The translations under genes and the position numbers were made by a program. From the NCBI RefSeq assembly GCF_017312365.1, contig NZ_BLJI01000007.1:100275-164274 (forward strand): a DNA stretch of 64,000 nt, in the 5' to 3' direction. Below the pieces are notes generated by a model that worked only from the letters and a program-made list of their open reading frames with translations, was not told the origin of the DNA and made no database searches. Source of the stretch: Chroococcus sp. FPU101 (GTDB taxonomy: Bacteria; Cyanobacteriota; Cyanobacteriia; Cyanobacteriales; Microcystaceae). Positions 26,691 through 36,019 of the stretch are shown piece by piece. Numbering within the stretch: the first letter of the stretch is position 1; the number at the start of each line of letters is the position of its first letter.

Positions 26691-27650
26691 TTATTGTCGA
26701 ACTTGGGCAAAAATTTCGGCTAAAATTTCGCCTGCACCCTCATTCCTAACTTTGTTAGCTAGTTCTATTCCTAATGCTTCTGCGTCACTGGCTTGCCCAG
26801 AAACCGTATCTTTAATTAATCTTTTTCCATCTAAACTAGCTACCATTCCAGTTAGTGTTAAAATGCCATTTTCGATTTTAGTATTGACTCCGATAGGAAC
26901 TTGACACCCCCCCTCTAACTCTCTTAAAAATGAACGTTCAGCATAACATCTATCGCGTGTTTCTTCGTGTTCTAGGGGTTTTAAAACTTCTAGAATTTCT
27001 GGATCTTCAGTACGACATTCAATCCCTAAAGCACCTTGTCCAACCGCGTGTAAAGAGATTTCTGCGGGGATAACCTGATGAATACGATCGCTCATTCCTA
27101 AACGTTGTAAACCTGCAACAGCTAAAATAATTCCATCATATTCATCTGCTTCTAATTTAGCCAAACGAGTATTAACATTGCCACGTATATCTTTAAAAGT
27201 CAGATGGGGGAAATGATGACGTAATTGTGCTAACCGTCTAAGAGAAGAAGTCCCAATAACGGCACCTTCGGGTAAAGTATCTAACTGTTTATCTTTATTT
27301 TTTTCTGAAACCACTAAAGCATCAGCAGGATCAACCCGTTGTGTGACACATCCTAACATTAATCCATCGGGTAAATGAGTTGGTAAATCTTTTAAAGAAT
27401 GAACCGCAAAATCAACTTGTTTTTCTAACATTGCGACTTCTAATTCTTTTGTAAATAAACCTTTATCACCAATTTTTGCTAAAGCGACATCTAAAATTTT
27501 ATCCCCTTGGGTACTCATGGTTTCGACATCAAATTGTCGAGTAGGGAAATGCTTTTGTAATTCTTCTTGTACCCAATATGTTTGTACTAATGCCAGTTGA
27601 CTTTTGCGCGAACCAATACGAATTGTGCGAGTTGAAGGAGAAACGACCAT
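26691..27650 (-). CDS. hemC: Porphobilinogen deaminase (hydroxymethylbilane synthase)
   Basis: The 319-residue protein has the HemC signatures [14 protein letters not shown] (about 11-24), [27 protein letters not shown] (about 45-71), HSLKDLPT (about 83-90), [11 protein letters not shown] (about 133-143) and the cofactor cysteine in [14 protein letters not shown] (about 246-259). It joins four porphobilinogens into hydroxymethylbilane for haem, chlorophyll and bilins. Other steps of this pathway in the window are hemL, bvdR and pcyA. Its 5' end faces a divergent DUF218 gene. Confidence 0.97.
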   Translation of the reverse strand: MVVSPSTRTIRIGSRKSQLALVQTYWVQEELQKHFPTRQFDVETMSTQGDKILDVALAKIGDKGLFTKELEVAMLEKQVDFAVHSLKDLPTHLPDGLMLGCVTQRVDPADALVVSEKNKDKQLDTLPEGAVIGTSSLRRLAQLRHHFPHLTFKDIRGNVNTRLAKLEADEYDGIILAVAGLQRLGMSDRIHQVIPAEISLHAVGQGALGIECRTEDPEILEVLKPLEHEETRDRCYAERSFLRELEGGCQVPIGVNTKIENGILTLTGMVASLDGKRLIKDTVSGQASDAEALGIELANKVRNEGAGEILAEIFAQVRQ

Positions 27651-27869
27651 AGAAGGATTGATCCAGATAATATCAATATTAGAGACTCGATCTAGGGTAT
27701 CGCAGAGATAGACCCCATTTCGTAGATCTATCCCCTTGATGTCTAAAATAGTTACATCCTGTAATATTTTGCTGTTGATTCTTTTTACTTTTAACCAGTG
27801 ACGAACTCTAATCTCAGCAAATGAATCGCCTATAATCTAAGATGGTGTGAGCGCGTCTGTACATAGTAT

Positions 27870-28475
27870 ATGATTCTTCGAGGGAAACCAACGCGTAAGA
27901 AAAAATCATCTCGATCAGTTGTGCGATCGGGTCTTCATCAGCTATGGTTAGTTTTAGGTTTGACGTTTGCTACTGGTGTTTGGTGGGGATATCGAGAAGT
28001 CAAAAGCTTCTTTACACCTCCAGAAGCGATCATCGTCTTGGGGGGACATGAATCACGAGAACGTTTTGCTGCTAAATTAGCATTAGAACATCCTGAGCTA
28101 CCAATTTGGGTTTCTTCGGGTAGTCCTAAAGCCTATGTTAAACGAATTTTTGCTAAAGAAGGCGTTAATACGAACCCCGCTCATCTTCATTTAGACTATC
28201 GTGCAGTGGACACGGTAACCAACTTTACTACCCTCGTTAATGATTTAAAAAAACATGGTGTAGATAGTGTTTATTTAGTCACTTCAGATAATCATATGCG
28301 TCGTGCGCGAATTGTCGGTGAAATTGTTTTAGGGAGTCAGGGTATTATGATTAAACCCCTTGCAGTCCCTTCTGATGCACCATCTGAACCGATTGAGAAA
28401 AGTTTACGCGATGGAGCTAGAGCCGTATTATGGTTAATTATGGGGTCAACTGGCGAAGATTTAAAAGATCATTAA
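27870..28475 (+). CDS. YdcF/DUF218 family membrane-anchored protein
   Basis: The 201-residue protein has a basic N-terminus (RGKPTRKKKSSRS) followed by one transmembrane helix (about 26-42). The DUF218 core starts AIIVLGGHESRERFAAKLALEHP (about 54-76), then IWVSSGSPK and VYLVTSDNHMRRARIVGEIVLG (about 134-155). The family includes SanA and YdcF, with proposed roles in envelope maintenance; no reaction is firmly assigned. It is separated by 4 bp from the next gene, so the two probably form an operon. Confidence 0.9.
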   Translation: MILRGKPTRKKKSSRSVVRSGLHQLWLVLGLTFATGVWWGYREVKSFFTPPEAIIVLGGHESRERFAAKLALEHPELPIWVSSGSPKAYVKRIFAKEGVNTNPAHLHLDYRAVDTVTNFTTLVNDLKKHGVDSVYLVTSDNHMRRARIVGEIVLGSQGIMIKPLAVPSDAPSEPIEKSLRDGARAVLWLIMGSTGEDLKDH

Positions 28476-28479
28476 AATT

Positions 28480-28992
28480 ATGAGTAATTTAATTATTTGG
28501 CAACAGGATCGTACACCTGCCGAAAACGCTGTACCATTGACACAAATCGAGCAATGGTGGCAAGATTTGAACTTAAAACAGGTTTCTTGGCAACAACGAT
28601 TAATCCCTGAGAATGGAGAAATTAATTGGGAAGCGCAACGGTTTGATGAAAATATGACCCTTGAAATGCCCCAAATTCGCGGAATTACGCTGTATTGGCA
28701 CAAGTTCACTTTTGAGGACGAACGCAGTATAACGCCTCAGAAACTCATTCTAGACCCCGTAGCTGAGACGTTAGAGATCTACCCCCAATCCCAATCTAAT
28801 CTAGTGATCCGCATTAGCAAACTGGGAGTAATTTATCAAAAATTTGAGCTAACTGATCCGTTGATTGTCGGAAAAACGACTGATAAGCAAACGATTTTGT
28901 TATTGCGCGATAAACAGCAACAACTCGAAATTAAAATTCATCTAAGTTCAAACAGCTTGAAGCAATTGCTAAATACTTTACAAGCTGACTAA
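28480..28992 (+). CDS. Conserved cyanobacterial hypothetical protein
   Basis: The 170-residue protein has no domain I can name. It is tryptophan- and glutamine-rich near the start (IWQQDRTPAENAVPLTQIEQWWQDLNLKQV) and predicted to be mainly beta strands, without signal peptide or membrane helix. It begins 4 bp after the YdcF-like gene and has a clean same-strand frame, which supports a real operon partner. A 52-aa DUF6887-type gene converges on it from downstream. Confidence 0.75.
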   Translation: MSNLIIWQQDRTPAENAVPLTQIEQWWQDLNLKQVSWQQRLIPENGEINWEAQRFDENMTLEMPQIRGITLYWHKFTFEDERSITPQKLILDPVAETLEIYPQSQSNLVIRISKLGVIYQKFELTDPLIVGKTTDKQTILLLRDKQQQLEIKIHLSSNSLKQLLNTLQAD

Positions 28993-28995
28993 GAC

Positions 28996-29154
28996 TCAAT
29001 GTTTTTTTCCCTCTTCAGTATTGAGAAAGTTGTAACGAGTTGCTTGGGAGTTACGACGACTCATTAGACTCCGTAATACTTCTAGATCTTCTTTATGTTC
29101 TAACACGTATTGTCTTAATTCTGATTTACTCATTTGTGCAAAATCTTTATTCAT
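28996..29154 (-). CDS. Small DUF6887-type protein
   Basis: A 52-residue ORF starts with ATG at 29154 and ends TGA at 28996-28998. It reads MNKDFAQMSKSELRQYVLEH, then KEDLEVLRSLMSRRN and a short polar tail. The block MSKSELRQYVLEHKED matches small cyanobacterial proteins grouped as DUF6887, often found beside toxin-like DUF6888 genes. No such partner is visible here. It converges tail to tail with the preceding gene, with 3 bp between. Confidence 0.75.
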   Translation of the reverse strand: MNKDFAQMSKSELRQYVLEHKEDLEVLRSLMSRRNSQATRYNFLNTEEGKKH

Positions 29155-29215
29155 TTTCTAAAAACTCCCAGTTTCCTTGCTGTTAAAATAAACACTGGTA
29201 AAGATCCCAAACAAA

Positions 29216-29695
29216 ATGAGACGATCGCTCGCAATTCTACTCACACTCAGTTTAAGCAGTTGTAATAATGCTTTATTGATCAATCCTCAAATTCCTGTCG
29301 GTGGGTTAAATAGTGGTGTATCCGATGAATATCCCTCCTATAGTGCTGATGGAAGATATTTAGCATTTGCATCCGATCGCAATGGACGACGTAGTATATA
29401 TTTATTCGACTCACAGCAGCGTCAACTGGTTTCTTTACCGAATCTTAATCGACGTGATTCGATGCAGGATCAACCCTTTTTAAGCCAAGATGGTCGTTAT
29501 CTTGCCTATGTTTCTACAGAACGGGGTAAAACCGACATTATGGTATACGATCGCAATTCCCAACGTTCAGAATTATTAACCGCAAATGTTCGAGGAACAG
29601 TTCGTCATCCAACCATTAGCGGTGATGGAAAAAAAGTCGCCTTCCAAACCAGTCAAGGGGGACATTGGAATATTGCGATCGTTGAACGAAAATAA
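29216..29695 (+). CDS. TolB-like beta-propeller lipoprotein
   Basis: The 159-residue protein has a lipoprotein signal peptide with lipobox LSSC (cysteine about residue 16). Three WD40-like/TolB PD40 repeats follow: EYPSYSADGRYLAFASDRNGRRSIYLFD (about 38-65), QPFLSQDGRYLAYVSTERGKTDIMVYD (about 86-112) and HPTISGDGKKVAFQTSQGGHWNIAIVE. With only three blades it is a partial propeller that may pair or dimerise. TolB normally acts in envelope integrity, but no tol-pal genes are near, so a generic periplasmic role is all that can be claimed. Confidence 0.87.
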   Translation: MRRSLAILLTLSLSSCNNALLINPQIPVGGLNSGVSDEYPSYSADGRYLAFASDRNGRRSIYLFDSQQRQLVSLPNLNRRDSMQDQPFLSQDGRYLAYVSTERGKTDIMVYDRNSQRSELLTANVRGTVRHPTISGDGKKVAFQTSQGGHWNIAIVERK

Positions 29696-29722
29696 TCTAA
29701 CTAAAAAGTATTCCTTATAGTT

Positions 29723-29756
29723 CCCTCTCCTCACAGAAGAGGGCTAGGGTGAGGTC
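29723..29756 (+). repeat. Short dispersed palindromic repeat
   Basis: CCCTCT (29723-29728) pairs with AGAGGG (29738-29743), followed by CTAGGGTGAGGTC. A similar but imperfect copy occurs at 57883-57925. It lies in a convergent intergenic gap. Related CCCTCTCC...AGAGGG...GTGAGG palindromes are widespread in cyanobacteria. Confidence 0.5.
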
Positions 29757-29762
29757 TATCTT

Positions 29763-30209
29763 TTAATTTTCCGTGAATAACTCTTGAGAGCGTCGAGCAA
29801 CAGGCCAGTCTTCATTTTGTCCACCAATAATTAAACGCTTAATCGTCACAAATTCTTTACTCAGTTGATAGAGTGCATTAATTAAAATATCAATCCCAAT
29901 TAAATCACTGGTTCCTAAATCAAACCAACAGCGTCCCCAAATTCCCTGATACTCAAAATCTGACATATTGTGCATAGGAGACATCAGAATATCCTCAACG
30001 GAATCTGTACTGTAGTACATATAACTAATGTCAATTCCCATGTCTTGTACTTGGAGATTTTCGGCATTAAAAGCACCCAATTTTCCTAAATAGAACCAAG
30101 AATCAAACACCTCTTCTATATATTGTTGTTCCATTCCAGAGGGGGTCGTTTCAAATTCTAACCAAATCCACAGATCAAAAGGATTAAATTCTCTAAATTC
30201 AATTTTCAT
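29763..30209 (-). CDS. DUF3531 family protein
   Basis: The 148-residue protein starts MKIEFREFNPFDLWIWLEFE and contains EEVFDSWFYLGKLGAFNAENLQ (about 32-53) and GRCWFDLGTSDLIGIDILINALY (about 91-113). This matches DUF3531, found in cyanobacteria and plant plastids. No function is assigned. It follows the frameshifted CPBP gene by 10 bp on the same strand and may share its transcript. Confidence 0.9.
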   Translation of the reverse strand: MKIEFREFNPFDLWIWLEFETTPSGMEQQYIEEVFDSWFYLGKLGAFNAENLQVQDMGIDISYMYYSTDSVEDILMSPMHNMSDFEYQGIWGRCWFDLGTSDLIGIDILINALYQLSKEFVTIKRLIIGGQNEDWPVARRSQELFTEN

Positions 30210-30218
30210 AAATCAAAA

Positions 30219-30811
30219 CTATACAGAAGGAGTATCAAAAGATTGCCGCACTTTCCACAAATAACTCGCCACTAAATTCGTGACAATATGGGCTAAGGTG
30301 GGTACTAATAAATTACCTGTGACCATTGCACTATAACCTAATGCGAAACCCACTACCGTCGCCCAAAAAACATATGGCCATTGTTGAGACCCGCTAAAAT
30401 GAAGTACCCCAAATAAACAACTTGACACAATGACGGCGGTTAAATCAAGTCCCAGTGCAGGTAACATTACACCCCGAAACAGTAATTCTTCGCTTAACCC
30501 TGGTAAGAGTCCCAACCAAATTAAATCGGGCCAAATTAACGGCTTAATTACTAATTCTAAATAAGTATCCGCACTACGACGATAAGCGGGCCAAATTCGA
30601 TACATCAAGCCACTTCCTAGACTAATACCCGTAGAAGTGCTAAACTCAACCAGACCGCTTGTAATGTAAAATGAACTTCAAGAATCTTAATTGAGCCGAA
30701 ATATTGCCAGACACGGGCAATCATTAATAAAATAATCGCCGTCACTCCCATAATAATGAGAATTTGTCTACGGGTTAAGGGTTCAAATTCGGGATTTTCA
30801 GAACTACTCAC
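30219..30811 (-). pseudogene. CPBP family intramembrane protease gene broken by a frameshift
   Basis: Two minus-strand frames abut. The first, from ATG at 30811, begins MSSSENPEFEPLTRRQILII and ends in a TAG near 30617. The second continues in another frame through TGISLGSGLMYRIWPAYRRSAD, and holds the CPBP (Abi) motifs PGLSEELLFRGVMLPAL (EExxxR) and FGVLHFSGS. It ends with VPTLAHIVTNLVASYLWKV. The frame switch falls at about 30620-30650. CPBP proteases are membrane glutamic proteases with unknown substrates here. A sequencing error is equally possible. The gene overlaps the upstream DUF3326 stop codon (ATGA). Confidence 0.85.
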
Positions 30812-31860
30812 AAGACATTAGATAAGCAACGAAGAGGGAATATTGAGGGATTGAGTGACTCGAAACTAATACCCGCACGATGGGCGACTAAAAGACCAAG
30901 TGCCTCTATATACGAGTTTACCTTAATTGCTTTAATCCCTATGGGTTCGGGTGAAACTTGCATCATTGTTTGATTATTTTCTACGGCAATAATTACGGTT
31001 TTTTGTTGACTAAAACTCAGGATGGCACTACCTCCACACGCACTTTCAGGAATAATGACAGCATCAACTTGATCTGTCCAAATGCTCTCATGAGTGGGTT
31101 GTGTTACGAATTGTGGCGCACGACTCAGACCGACTAAAACACAGGGTAAGAAAGTATAACCGATTTCTTCGGCAGCCGATTTAGGGGAAATTGATGGATC
31201 AAGGGGAAGTGGTGATAAAGCGGGAGCATGAGCCGCAGGAATGCGAAATTGTCGTACGATGAGATGAGATATGACCGCTTCTGCACCTGCTAGGGGATCG
31301 ACACCGCAACCATGACGATATTTTTCTAGAGCGAGACGATCAAGATCATCGGGAAACCGAGCAACGATCGCAATTGCTTGAGCTTGGGCTTGTTGGATCA
31401 GGGCTTCGGCGGCTCTCAGTAAACTACCAGTGTTACCGATCGTTCCCCAACTTGCACCCGATGCAGAGCTTCTTAATTCCACATCCAGAGGGGCATCAGT
31501 GACCACGTAATCGGTTAAATTAAGTCCCAATGTAGCCCGACATCCTTCAGCCACTTGCAGGTGCCTAAGCCTCAAATCTGGCTCAATGGCGCGATCTAAT
31601 ATTAAACCAACTCGGTTTTGATGGACACTTTGTAGTCCCCAATGCCCTTTAGCAAACTGATCTAAACCAAAACCCTCGACATAGAAAGCGTTAGGGAGGG
31701 GCCAGTACAATTGTGCACCATTTAAGACATTGGGATGAGTGATCAACCGATCACAACTTTTGGCGATTGCACGAGCCACAGGTAAAGCATCCCCCGCGTA
31801 GCCACCAATTGTCGCACCAATTCCCGTCGGTATGATTAAAACAACGGTATAAGGTTTCAC
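30808..31860 (-). CDS. DUF3326 family protein
   Basis: The 350-residue protein starts with GTG and reads MKPYTVVLIIPTGIGATIGGYAGDALPVARAIA, followed by LITHPNVLNGAQLYWPLPNAFYVEGFGLD (about 39-67) and SASGASWGTIGNTGSLLRAA (about 132-151). This is DUF3326, a conserved cyanobacterial and plant family of unknown function with a glycine-rich loop that may bind a ligand. Its GTG overlaps the stop of a 57-aa upstream gene, and its stop overlaps the ATG of the CPBP gene. The three form a tightly coupled operon. Confidence 0.9.
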   Translation of the reverse strand: MKPYTVVLIIPTGIGATIGGYAGDALPVARAIAKSCDRLITHPNVLNGAQLYWPLPNAFYVEGFGLDQFAKGHWGLQSVHQNRVGLILDRAIEPDLRLRHLQVAEGCRATLGLNLTDYVVTDAPLDVELRSSASGASWGTIGNTGSLLRAAEALIQQAQAQAIAIVARFPDDLDRLALEKYRHGCGVDPLAGAEAVISHLIVRQFRIPAAHAPALSPLPLDPSISPKSAAEEIGYTFLPCVLVGLSRAPQFVTQPTHESIWTDQVDAVIIPESACGGSAILSFSQQKTVIIAVENNQTMMQVSPEPIGIKAIKVNSYIEALGLLVAHRAGISFESLNPSIFPLRCLSNVL

Positions 31861-32030
31861 GGTTTCGTTACAATGGCTTCGACTTGTACGGTTTCCTTTT
31901 CTTGATCGACTTTGGTAATTGCCCAGCGTAGGGGTTTACCGTGTTTTTCTAATTCGGCTTCGATTTCTTGTTGAAGTTGCAAAGGGTTTTCTTGTAGATC
32001 GATTTCTGCGCTAATAAAATGAGTGGTCAT
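31857..32030 (-). CDS. Small conserved hypothetical protein coupled to DUF3326
   Basis: A 57-residue ORF starts with ATG at 32030 and ends TGA at 31857-31859, overlapping the DUF3326 GTG (GTGA). It reads MTTHFISAEIDLQENPLQLQ, then an E-rich helix, WAITKVDQEKETVQVEAIV and a short tail. The beta-alpha-beta pattern looks like a compact folded domain. I recognise no named family. The overlap strongly suggests it is translated with its downstream partner. Confidence 0.75.
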   Translation of the reverse strand: MTTHFISAEIDLQENPLQLQQEIEAELEKHGKPLRWAITKVDQEKETVQVEAIVTKP

Positions 32031-32063
32031 GGTCTTATTGCAATGATTGGTTCTAACAGTCTA

Positions 32064-33248
32064 CTATTTTTTGGTTTGCAGTTCGGGGGTTTGAGAATTG
32101 ATTGACGGTTCCCACAAACGGACTTGAAAATCAAAGCCTCCAGTGGCTAAATAGCGACCATCGGGACTAAAAGCCACACTTTCTACCCAATCTCGGCATT
32201 TTTCGGGCCAGCCAAGGGATTCTCCAGTAACGACATTCCAAAGTCTGACGCCATCGTTACTAGAACTAGCCAGAACTTCTCCATTAGGATGTAAGGCAAT
32301 CGAGCGAATTCGATTATGATGACCGATGAAAGTATATAACAATTTTTTACTTTGAACATCCCACACTTTAACGGTGCGATCTTCACTACTGGTAATTAAT
32401 TTACTGCCATCTGGAGTATAAATAGCCCCTGTAATGGCTTCAGAATGTGCCGCAAACTCTGAAAGAAAAACCCCTCGTCTGATATCCCAAAATTTAATTT
32501 TACCTTGGTCATCCCCACTGGCTACCGTAGTTCCATTGGGATTTACACCAACAGCATAGGCAGGTTCACCAATTCGAGTTAAAGTGTAAAGAGGACGACG
32601 ATCGCATAAACTCCAAACTCGAATCCCATCTAACCCTGCACTGACTAGAATTTGACCATCTGGAGAGATTGCTAGATCCATAACAAGGGTGCGATGTTCG
32701 ACCGAAATACCGATATATTTACCGTTTGGCCAGTTCCAGAAGTTAATACCGCCATCTTCTCCCGCACTGACTAACGTTTGTCCAACGGGATCAATTGCTA
32801 GGGCTTGAACCCCTCGACGTTGCGCTCTAATATTAGATTTTCTTTTTCCGTTACTGAGATCCCAGATTTTTAAATTAGGTTGGTTACGATACCCACCAGC
32901 CAAAATATATTTATTATCGGGACTAAAGAGAAGTGTATCTACGGTACCTTCTTGATCGCCAACAATTTTCACAAAAGCAACGGATCTCCATTGCTCTGGA
33001 TCACTATCAATAATTTCTTGGGGTTGGACTTCTGTCGGGGACTGTTGATTATTTGTAGGGGATGAGGGAAGTTCTGGTGCTAGAAGTTCTGGTGGGATGC
33101 GTTCAGGTTCGGTTTTTGGGGGACTAGGGGGAAGTTGGGCTAAGGTTTGATGATTACCAAAGCTCAGTAATAGTGAAGCTATTCCCACTAAAACCACCGT
33201 ATTTTTATGTATCGAGTGAACGAACCTCATAGGCAAAGAGCAGATCAT
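32064..33248 (-). CDS. Secreted WD40-repeat protein
   Basis: The 394-residue protein has a signal peptide (hydrophobic VVLVGIASLLLSF, cleavage after about TLAQ) and a proline-rich linker (about 39-75). Seven WD40 repeats follow, with typical endings such as LKIWDL, INFWNW, IRVWSL, IKFWDI, VKVWDV, VRLWNV and VRLWEP. Seven blades make a complete propeller. The second ATG (33230, MRFVHS) may be the true start. It likely scaffolds protein interactions in the periplasm or on the cell surface; no catalytic domain is attached. Confidence 0.92.
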   Translation of the reverse strand: MICSLPMRFVHSIHKNTVVLVGIASLLLSFGNHQTLAQLPPSPPKTEPERIPPELLAPELPSSPTNNQQSPTEVQPQEIIDSDPEQWRSVAFVKIVGDQEGTVDTLLFSPDNKYILAGGYRNQPNLKIWDLSNGKRKSNIRAQRRGVQALAIDPVGQTLVSAGEDGGINFWNWPNGKYIGISVEHRTLVMDLAISPDGQILVSAGLDGIRVWSLCDRRPLYTLTRIGEPAYAVGVNPNGTTVASGDDQGKIKFWDIRRGVFLSEFAAHSEAITGAIYTPDGSKLITSSEDRTVKVWDVQSKKLLYTFIGHHNRIRSIALHPNGEVLASSSNDGVRLWNVVTGESLGWPEKCRDWVESVAFSPDGRYLATGGFDFQVRLWEPSINSQTPELQTKK

Positions 33249-33305
33249 ATAACAGATTTTGGGTTTTATCTTATCCTTATCTGGTTCGTTTTGCCAACTT
33301 TTTCT

Positions 33306-33950
33306 TTATTCTTTAGCCAATACTCCATTAAGAAAAATATCGGCAATACCTTCGGCCATTTCTTGAAGAGATGCGGGTGAAGCATCAGGGAGAATAGTTT
33401 GCTCGGAAAAACCTGCGATCGCAAACATTCCTAAAAAGACTTGTGCGACAATTTTGGGATTCGTTCGACGATAAATGCCTTTATCCATTGCCGTTTGAAA
33501 AAATGCTTCAGCAACATCGGTCATTTTTGCAATGACTTCTAGCTGTATTCGTTCTCGTAATTCGGGGTGATATTGGGCTTCAACAAAACAAACTTGTAAT
33601 AAATCTTTATTTTCTCTCATCCTTAGCATTCGACGGCGCATGACTTGAGCGACTGCCTTATAACTGCCCATTTCGCTTAATTCTGTCAGTAAATCGGTTA
33701 ATATATCGATCCATCCAGCCGTAGCAACTTCAATGAGGATCGCTTTTTTATTAGGAAAATAACGAAACAGTGTCCCTTCAGCCACATTAGCGGCGGCGGC
33801 TAAATCTTTGGTGGTTGTGCCATCATACCCCCGTGAAGCAAATAACCGTAAGGCTGCGTTAAGGATGCGGCTATGAGTTGCTTCTTCTGCTCCGCTTTCC
33901 GATGACCCTCGTTGATAAATACTTTGCATAGGACTTTTAAAGATGAACAC
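33306..33950 (-). CDS. TetR family transcriptional regulator
   Basis: The 214-residue protein has the TetR DNA-binding helix-turn-helix: RILNAALRLFASRGYDGTTTKDLAAAANVAEGTLFRYFPNKKAILIEV (about 28-75). The C-terminal ligand/dimer domain is all-helical. An ATG at 33929 (MQSIYQRG) is an alternative start. No efflux or enzyme gene is adjacent and divergent within operon distance, so the regulated target is unknown; the nearest divergent gene encodes a hypothetical protein 151 bp away. Confidence 0.94.
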   Translation of the reverse strand: MFIFKSPMQSIYQRGSSESGAEEATHSRILNAALRLFASRGYDGTTTKDLAAAANVAEGTLFRYFPNKKAILIEVATAGWIDILTDLLTELSEMGSYKAVAQVMRRRMLRMRENKDLLQVCFVEAQYHPELRERIQLEVIAKMTDVAEAFFQTAMDKGIYRRTNPKIVAQVFLGMFAIAGFSEQTILPDASPASLQEMAEGIADIFLNGVLAKE

Positions 33951-34101
33951 TGATCTCGATATTTTCCATCATGCCACTGATTGCTAACTGAAGTTCTTTC
34001 TTACTCCTAAATCTTGACATTTTAGTCTAGCGGCTGAACATGGACGAAGCGAAAATTGGCTAGACTACCGAAAGATACGGTACAAAAGGATTATTGATTT
34101 A

Positions 34102-35412
34102 ATGGACGCAATTTTAGAACAAGCAGGAAAACTCAAAGAAGCTTTAACCGATTTTGTTTTTGATGCAGAAGGAGATTTAGCGGTTGCTTTAGAAACCTTT
34201 AGTGCCGAACAGATGGCGTTAGCAACTCAACAAGAAATGAATCAACGCAATTTATTAGTAGATCGTTTTATTGCTGAAGGAAAAGTGGGGCAAAAAACAC
34301 CGATCAAACTCTTTCTAGAAGCTCACACTGATTTATCATCTAGCGATCGGCAATTGCTCCAACGTTGGGAAAATAGTTTTTTAGGTTTGTTTGAAATTAT
34401 TACTATTTTGGATGATGGTTTTGAGTTGATGAATTGGACAACGGCTAAACATTACATCGTCAAACCGACTGACCAAAAAATGCAAGAAAGTATGAAGCGA
34501 TATAAAATCGGAGAAATTTTATTAACTCAAATTGCTCCTCTAGAGGATTATTGGATTTTTTCTAGTCCTTGTCGAACCTTTGGCAAATTAGGAAAACCTA
34601 AATTAGCGGTGGCTATTGGTAATTTTAAACAGAATTATGGGCTACATTTATATAGTGATGCACCAGATTTATTAGCCGAAGCTTGGATATCGGTCGAAAA
34701 GTCTCATCAAGATTTTGTTAAGTTTTTTGGTGACGATGAGATTACTTTACCTGGATATCAACTGAATCAAAAATTTACTGAATTCCAAAACACTAATCTA
34801 CAAGAAAAACTAGAAGCCACTGGACTAGATGGAACTAAAACCATACAAGATCTAGCGCAAGAAGCAGGAATATCATCTGATGAAATTGAATCTGTAGCAA
34901 CAGAAATGGGTGTTGATCCAACAGTCTTTAATAGTCAAAAAATTACTAAAATGGTTCAGCCAAAAATGGAATTACCAGCGTATCTCAAAAAAGCAGAACA
35001 AGTCACTGCGTTTAGTCATCCGCGTTGGGGACAAAGTTTTTTAACCAACTACTCTGATTTTAAAAAATTGCTAATAGAAGATGAAGTAAATGTATCAAAT
35101 GCTGAAACATTAGTCATGCAATATTTAAAATCACCCGAAGTTAATTATGGAATATGGCAAAAATTAGTTCAGCAAGATCCCAAATCACTAGAATTGATTT
35201 TACAAAAAGTTTTAAATCGTCCGACATTTGTTTTAAAACAAGATTTATCGTCTTTGATGAAAGAATTTAAAAAACCAACAGAACCCATTTTACCGGAAAG
35301 TGCAAGTGTTCCACTTCATTTACATACTCTATTCCAAGATGCCGTTATAGAAGTTAATAAAGATAAATCTAAAAATAAAGCGACTAAAAAAGCTTCTGGA
35401 AAAGGGTTTTAA
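34102..35412 (+). CDS. Conserved cyanobacterial hypothetical protein
   Basis: The 436-residue protein has no named domain that I recognise. It has an N-terminal helical region (about 1-60), a mixed alpha/beta middle with FSSPCRTFGKLGKPKLAVAIGNFKQNYG (about 152-179), a possible HTH-like LAQEAGISSDEIESVATEMG (about 251-270), and a lysine-rich tail (KDKSKNKATKKASGKGF). No signal peptide or membrane helix is seen. It is transcribed divergently from the TetR gene, which could regulate it. Confidence 0.75.
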   Translation: MDAILEQAGKLKEALTDFVFDAEGDLAVALETFSAEQMALATQQEMNQRNLLVDRFIAEGKVGQKTPIKLFLEAHTDLSSSDRQLLQRWENSFLGLFEIITILDDGFELMNWTTAKHYIVKPTDQKMQESMKRYKIGEILLTQIAPLEDYWIFSSPCRTFGKLGKPKLAVAIGNFKQNYGLHLYSDAPDLLAEAWISVEKSHQDFVKFFGDDEITLPGYQLNQKFTEFQNTNLQEKLEATGLDGTKTIQDLAQEAGISSDEIESVATEMGVDPTVFNSQKITKMVQPKMELPAYLKKAEQVTAFSHPRWGQSFLTNYSDFKKLLIEDEVNVSNAETLVMQYLKSPEVNYGIWQKLVQQDPKSLELILQKVLNRPTFVLKQDLSSLMKEFKKPTEPILPESASVPLHLHTLFQDAVIEVNKDKSKNKATKKASGKGF

Positions 35413-35549
35413 GCTTTTTTCATAACGAAGAAATTGCGATCTATCTTTAGATACTCAATGATTACAACTGACGATAGACGCGATTAAACTGTCTCCTAAG
35501 TGATGATTGTAGTGTGATAAATAAACGACAAGATTAGGAGATTAATAAA

Positions 35550-35819
35550 ATGAATATTATTGCTTGGGTGGTTTTAGGTTTACTTGCTGGTGCAATTGCA
35601 AAAGCGATTTATCCTGGTTATCAAGGCGGCGGTATCCTCGCTACAATTATTCTAGGTATTATTGGTGCTTTTGTCGGCGGCTCATTATATAGTTTCTTCA
35701 GTACTGGAAGTTTACAGCTAGTGGCATCTAGTTTAAGTATCCCTGGATTATTTGTAGCTGTTTTAGGTGCTTTAGTTGCTATCTTCATCTGGAGTCTAAT
35801 TAGCCGTAGTGCAGCATAA
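35550..35819 (+). CDS. GlsB/YeaQ/YmgE family stress-response membrane protein
   Basis: The 89-residue protein begins MNIIAWVVLGLLAGAIAKAIYPG, followed by GGILATIILGIIGAFVGGSLY (about 27-47) and a third hydrophobic segment (about 64-84). The glycine-rich helices are typical of transglycosylase-associated/GlsB proteins, a small integral-membrane family induced by stress. A hairpin with a T-rich tail lies about 65 bp after the stop. Confidence 0.92.
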   Translation: MNIIAWVVLGLLAGAIAKAIYPGYQGGGILATIILGIIGAFVGGSLYSFFSTGSLQLVASSLSIPGLFVAVLGALVAIFIWSLISRSAA

Positions 35820-35885
35820 AAATACAACTGTTGATGCGTGTGAATTAATTAATCCTATAGTGAACCAAGATAGTGAGCTTCTTTT

Positions 35886-35925
35886 ATAGACTTTCCTTTG
35901 CTGGAGAGTCTATTTATTTTTTTTA
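35886..35925 (+). terminator. Terminator after the GlsB-like gene
   Basis: ATAGACT (35886-35892) pairs with AGTCTAT (35907-35913), followed by a run rich in T. It lies between the GlsB-like gene and the methyltransferase gene. Confidence 0.55.
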
Positions 35926-36019
35926 TTATTGCGTTTACTTTACAAAAACATATCAATCTTGCTTTGCGTCTGCTTTAAGTTTTAGGATTCAAAATGGAGA
36001 ACTCAAGCTGTGAGAAAGC

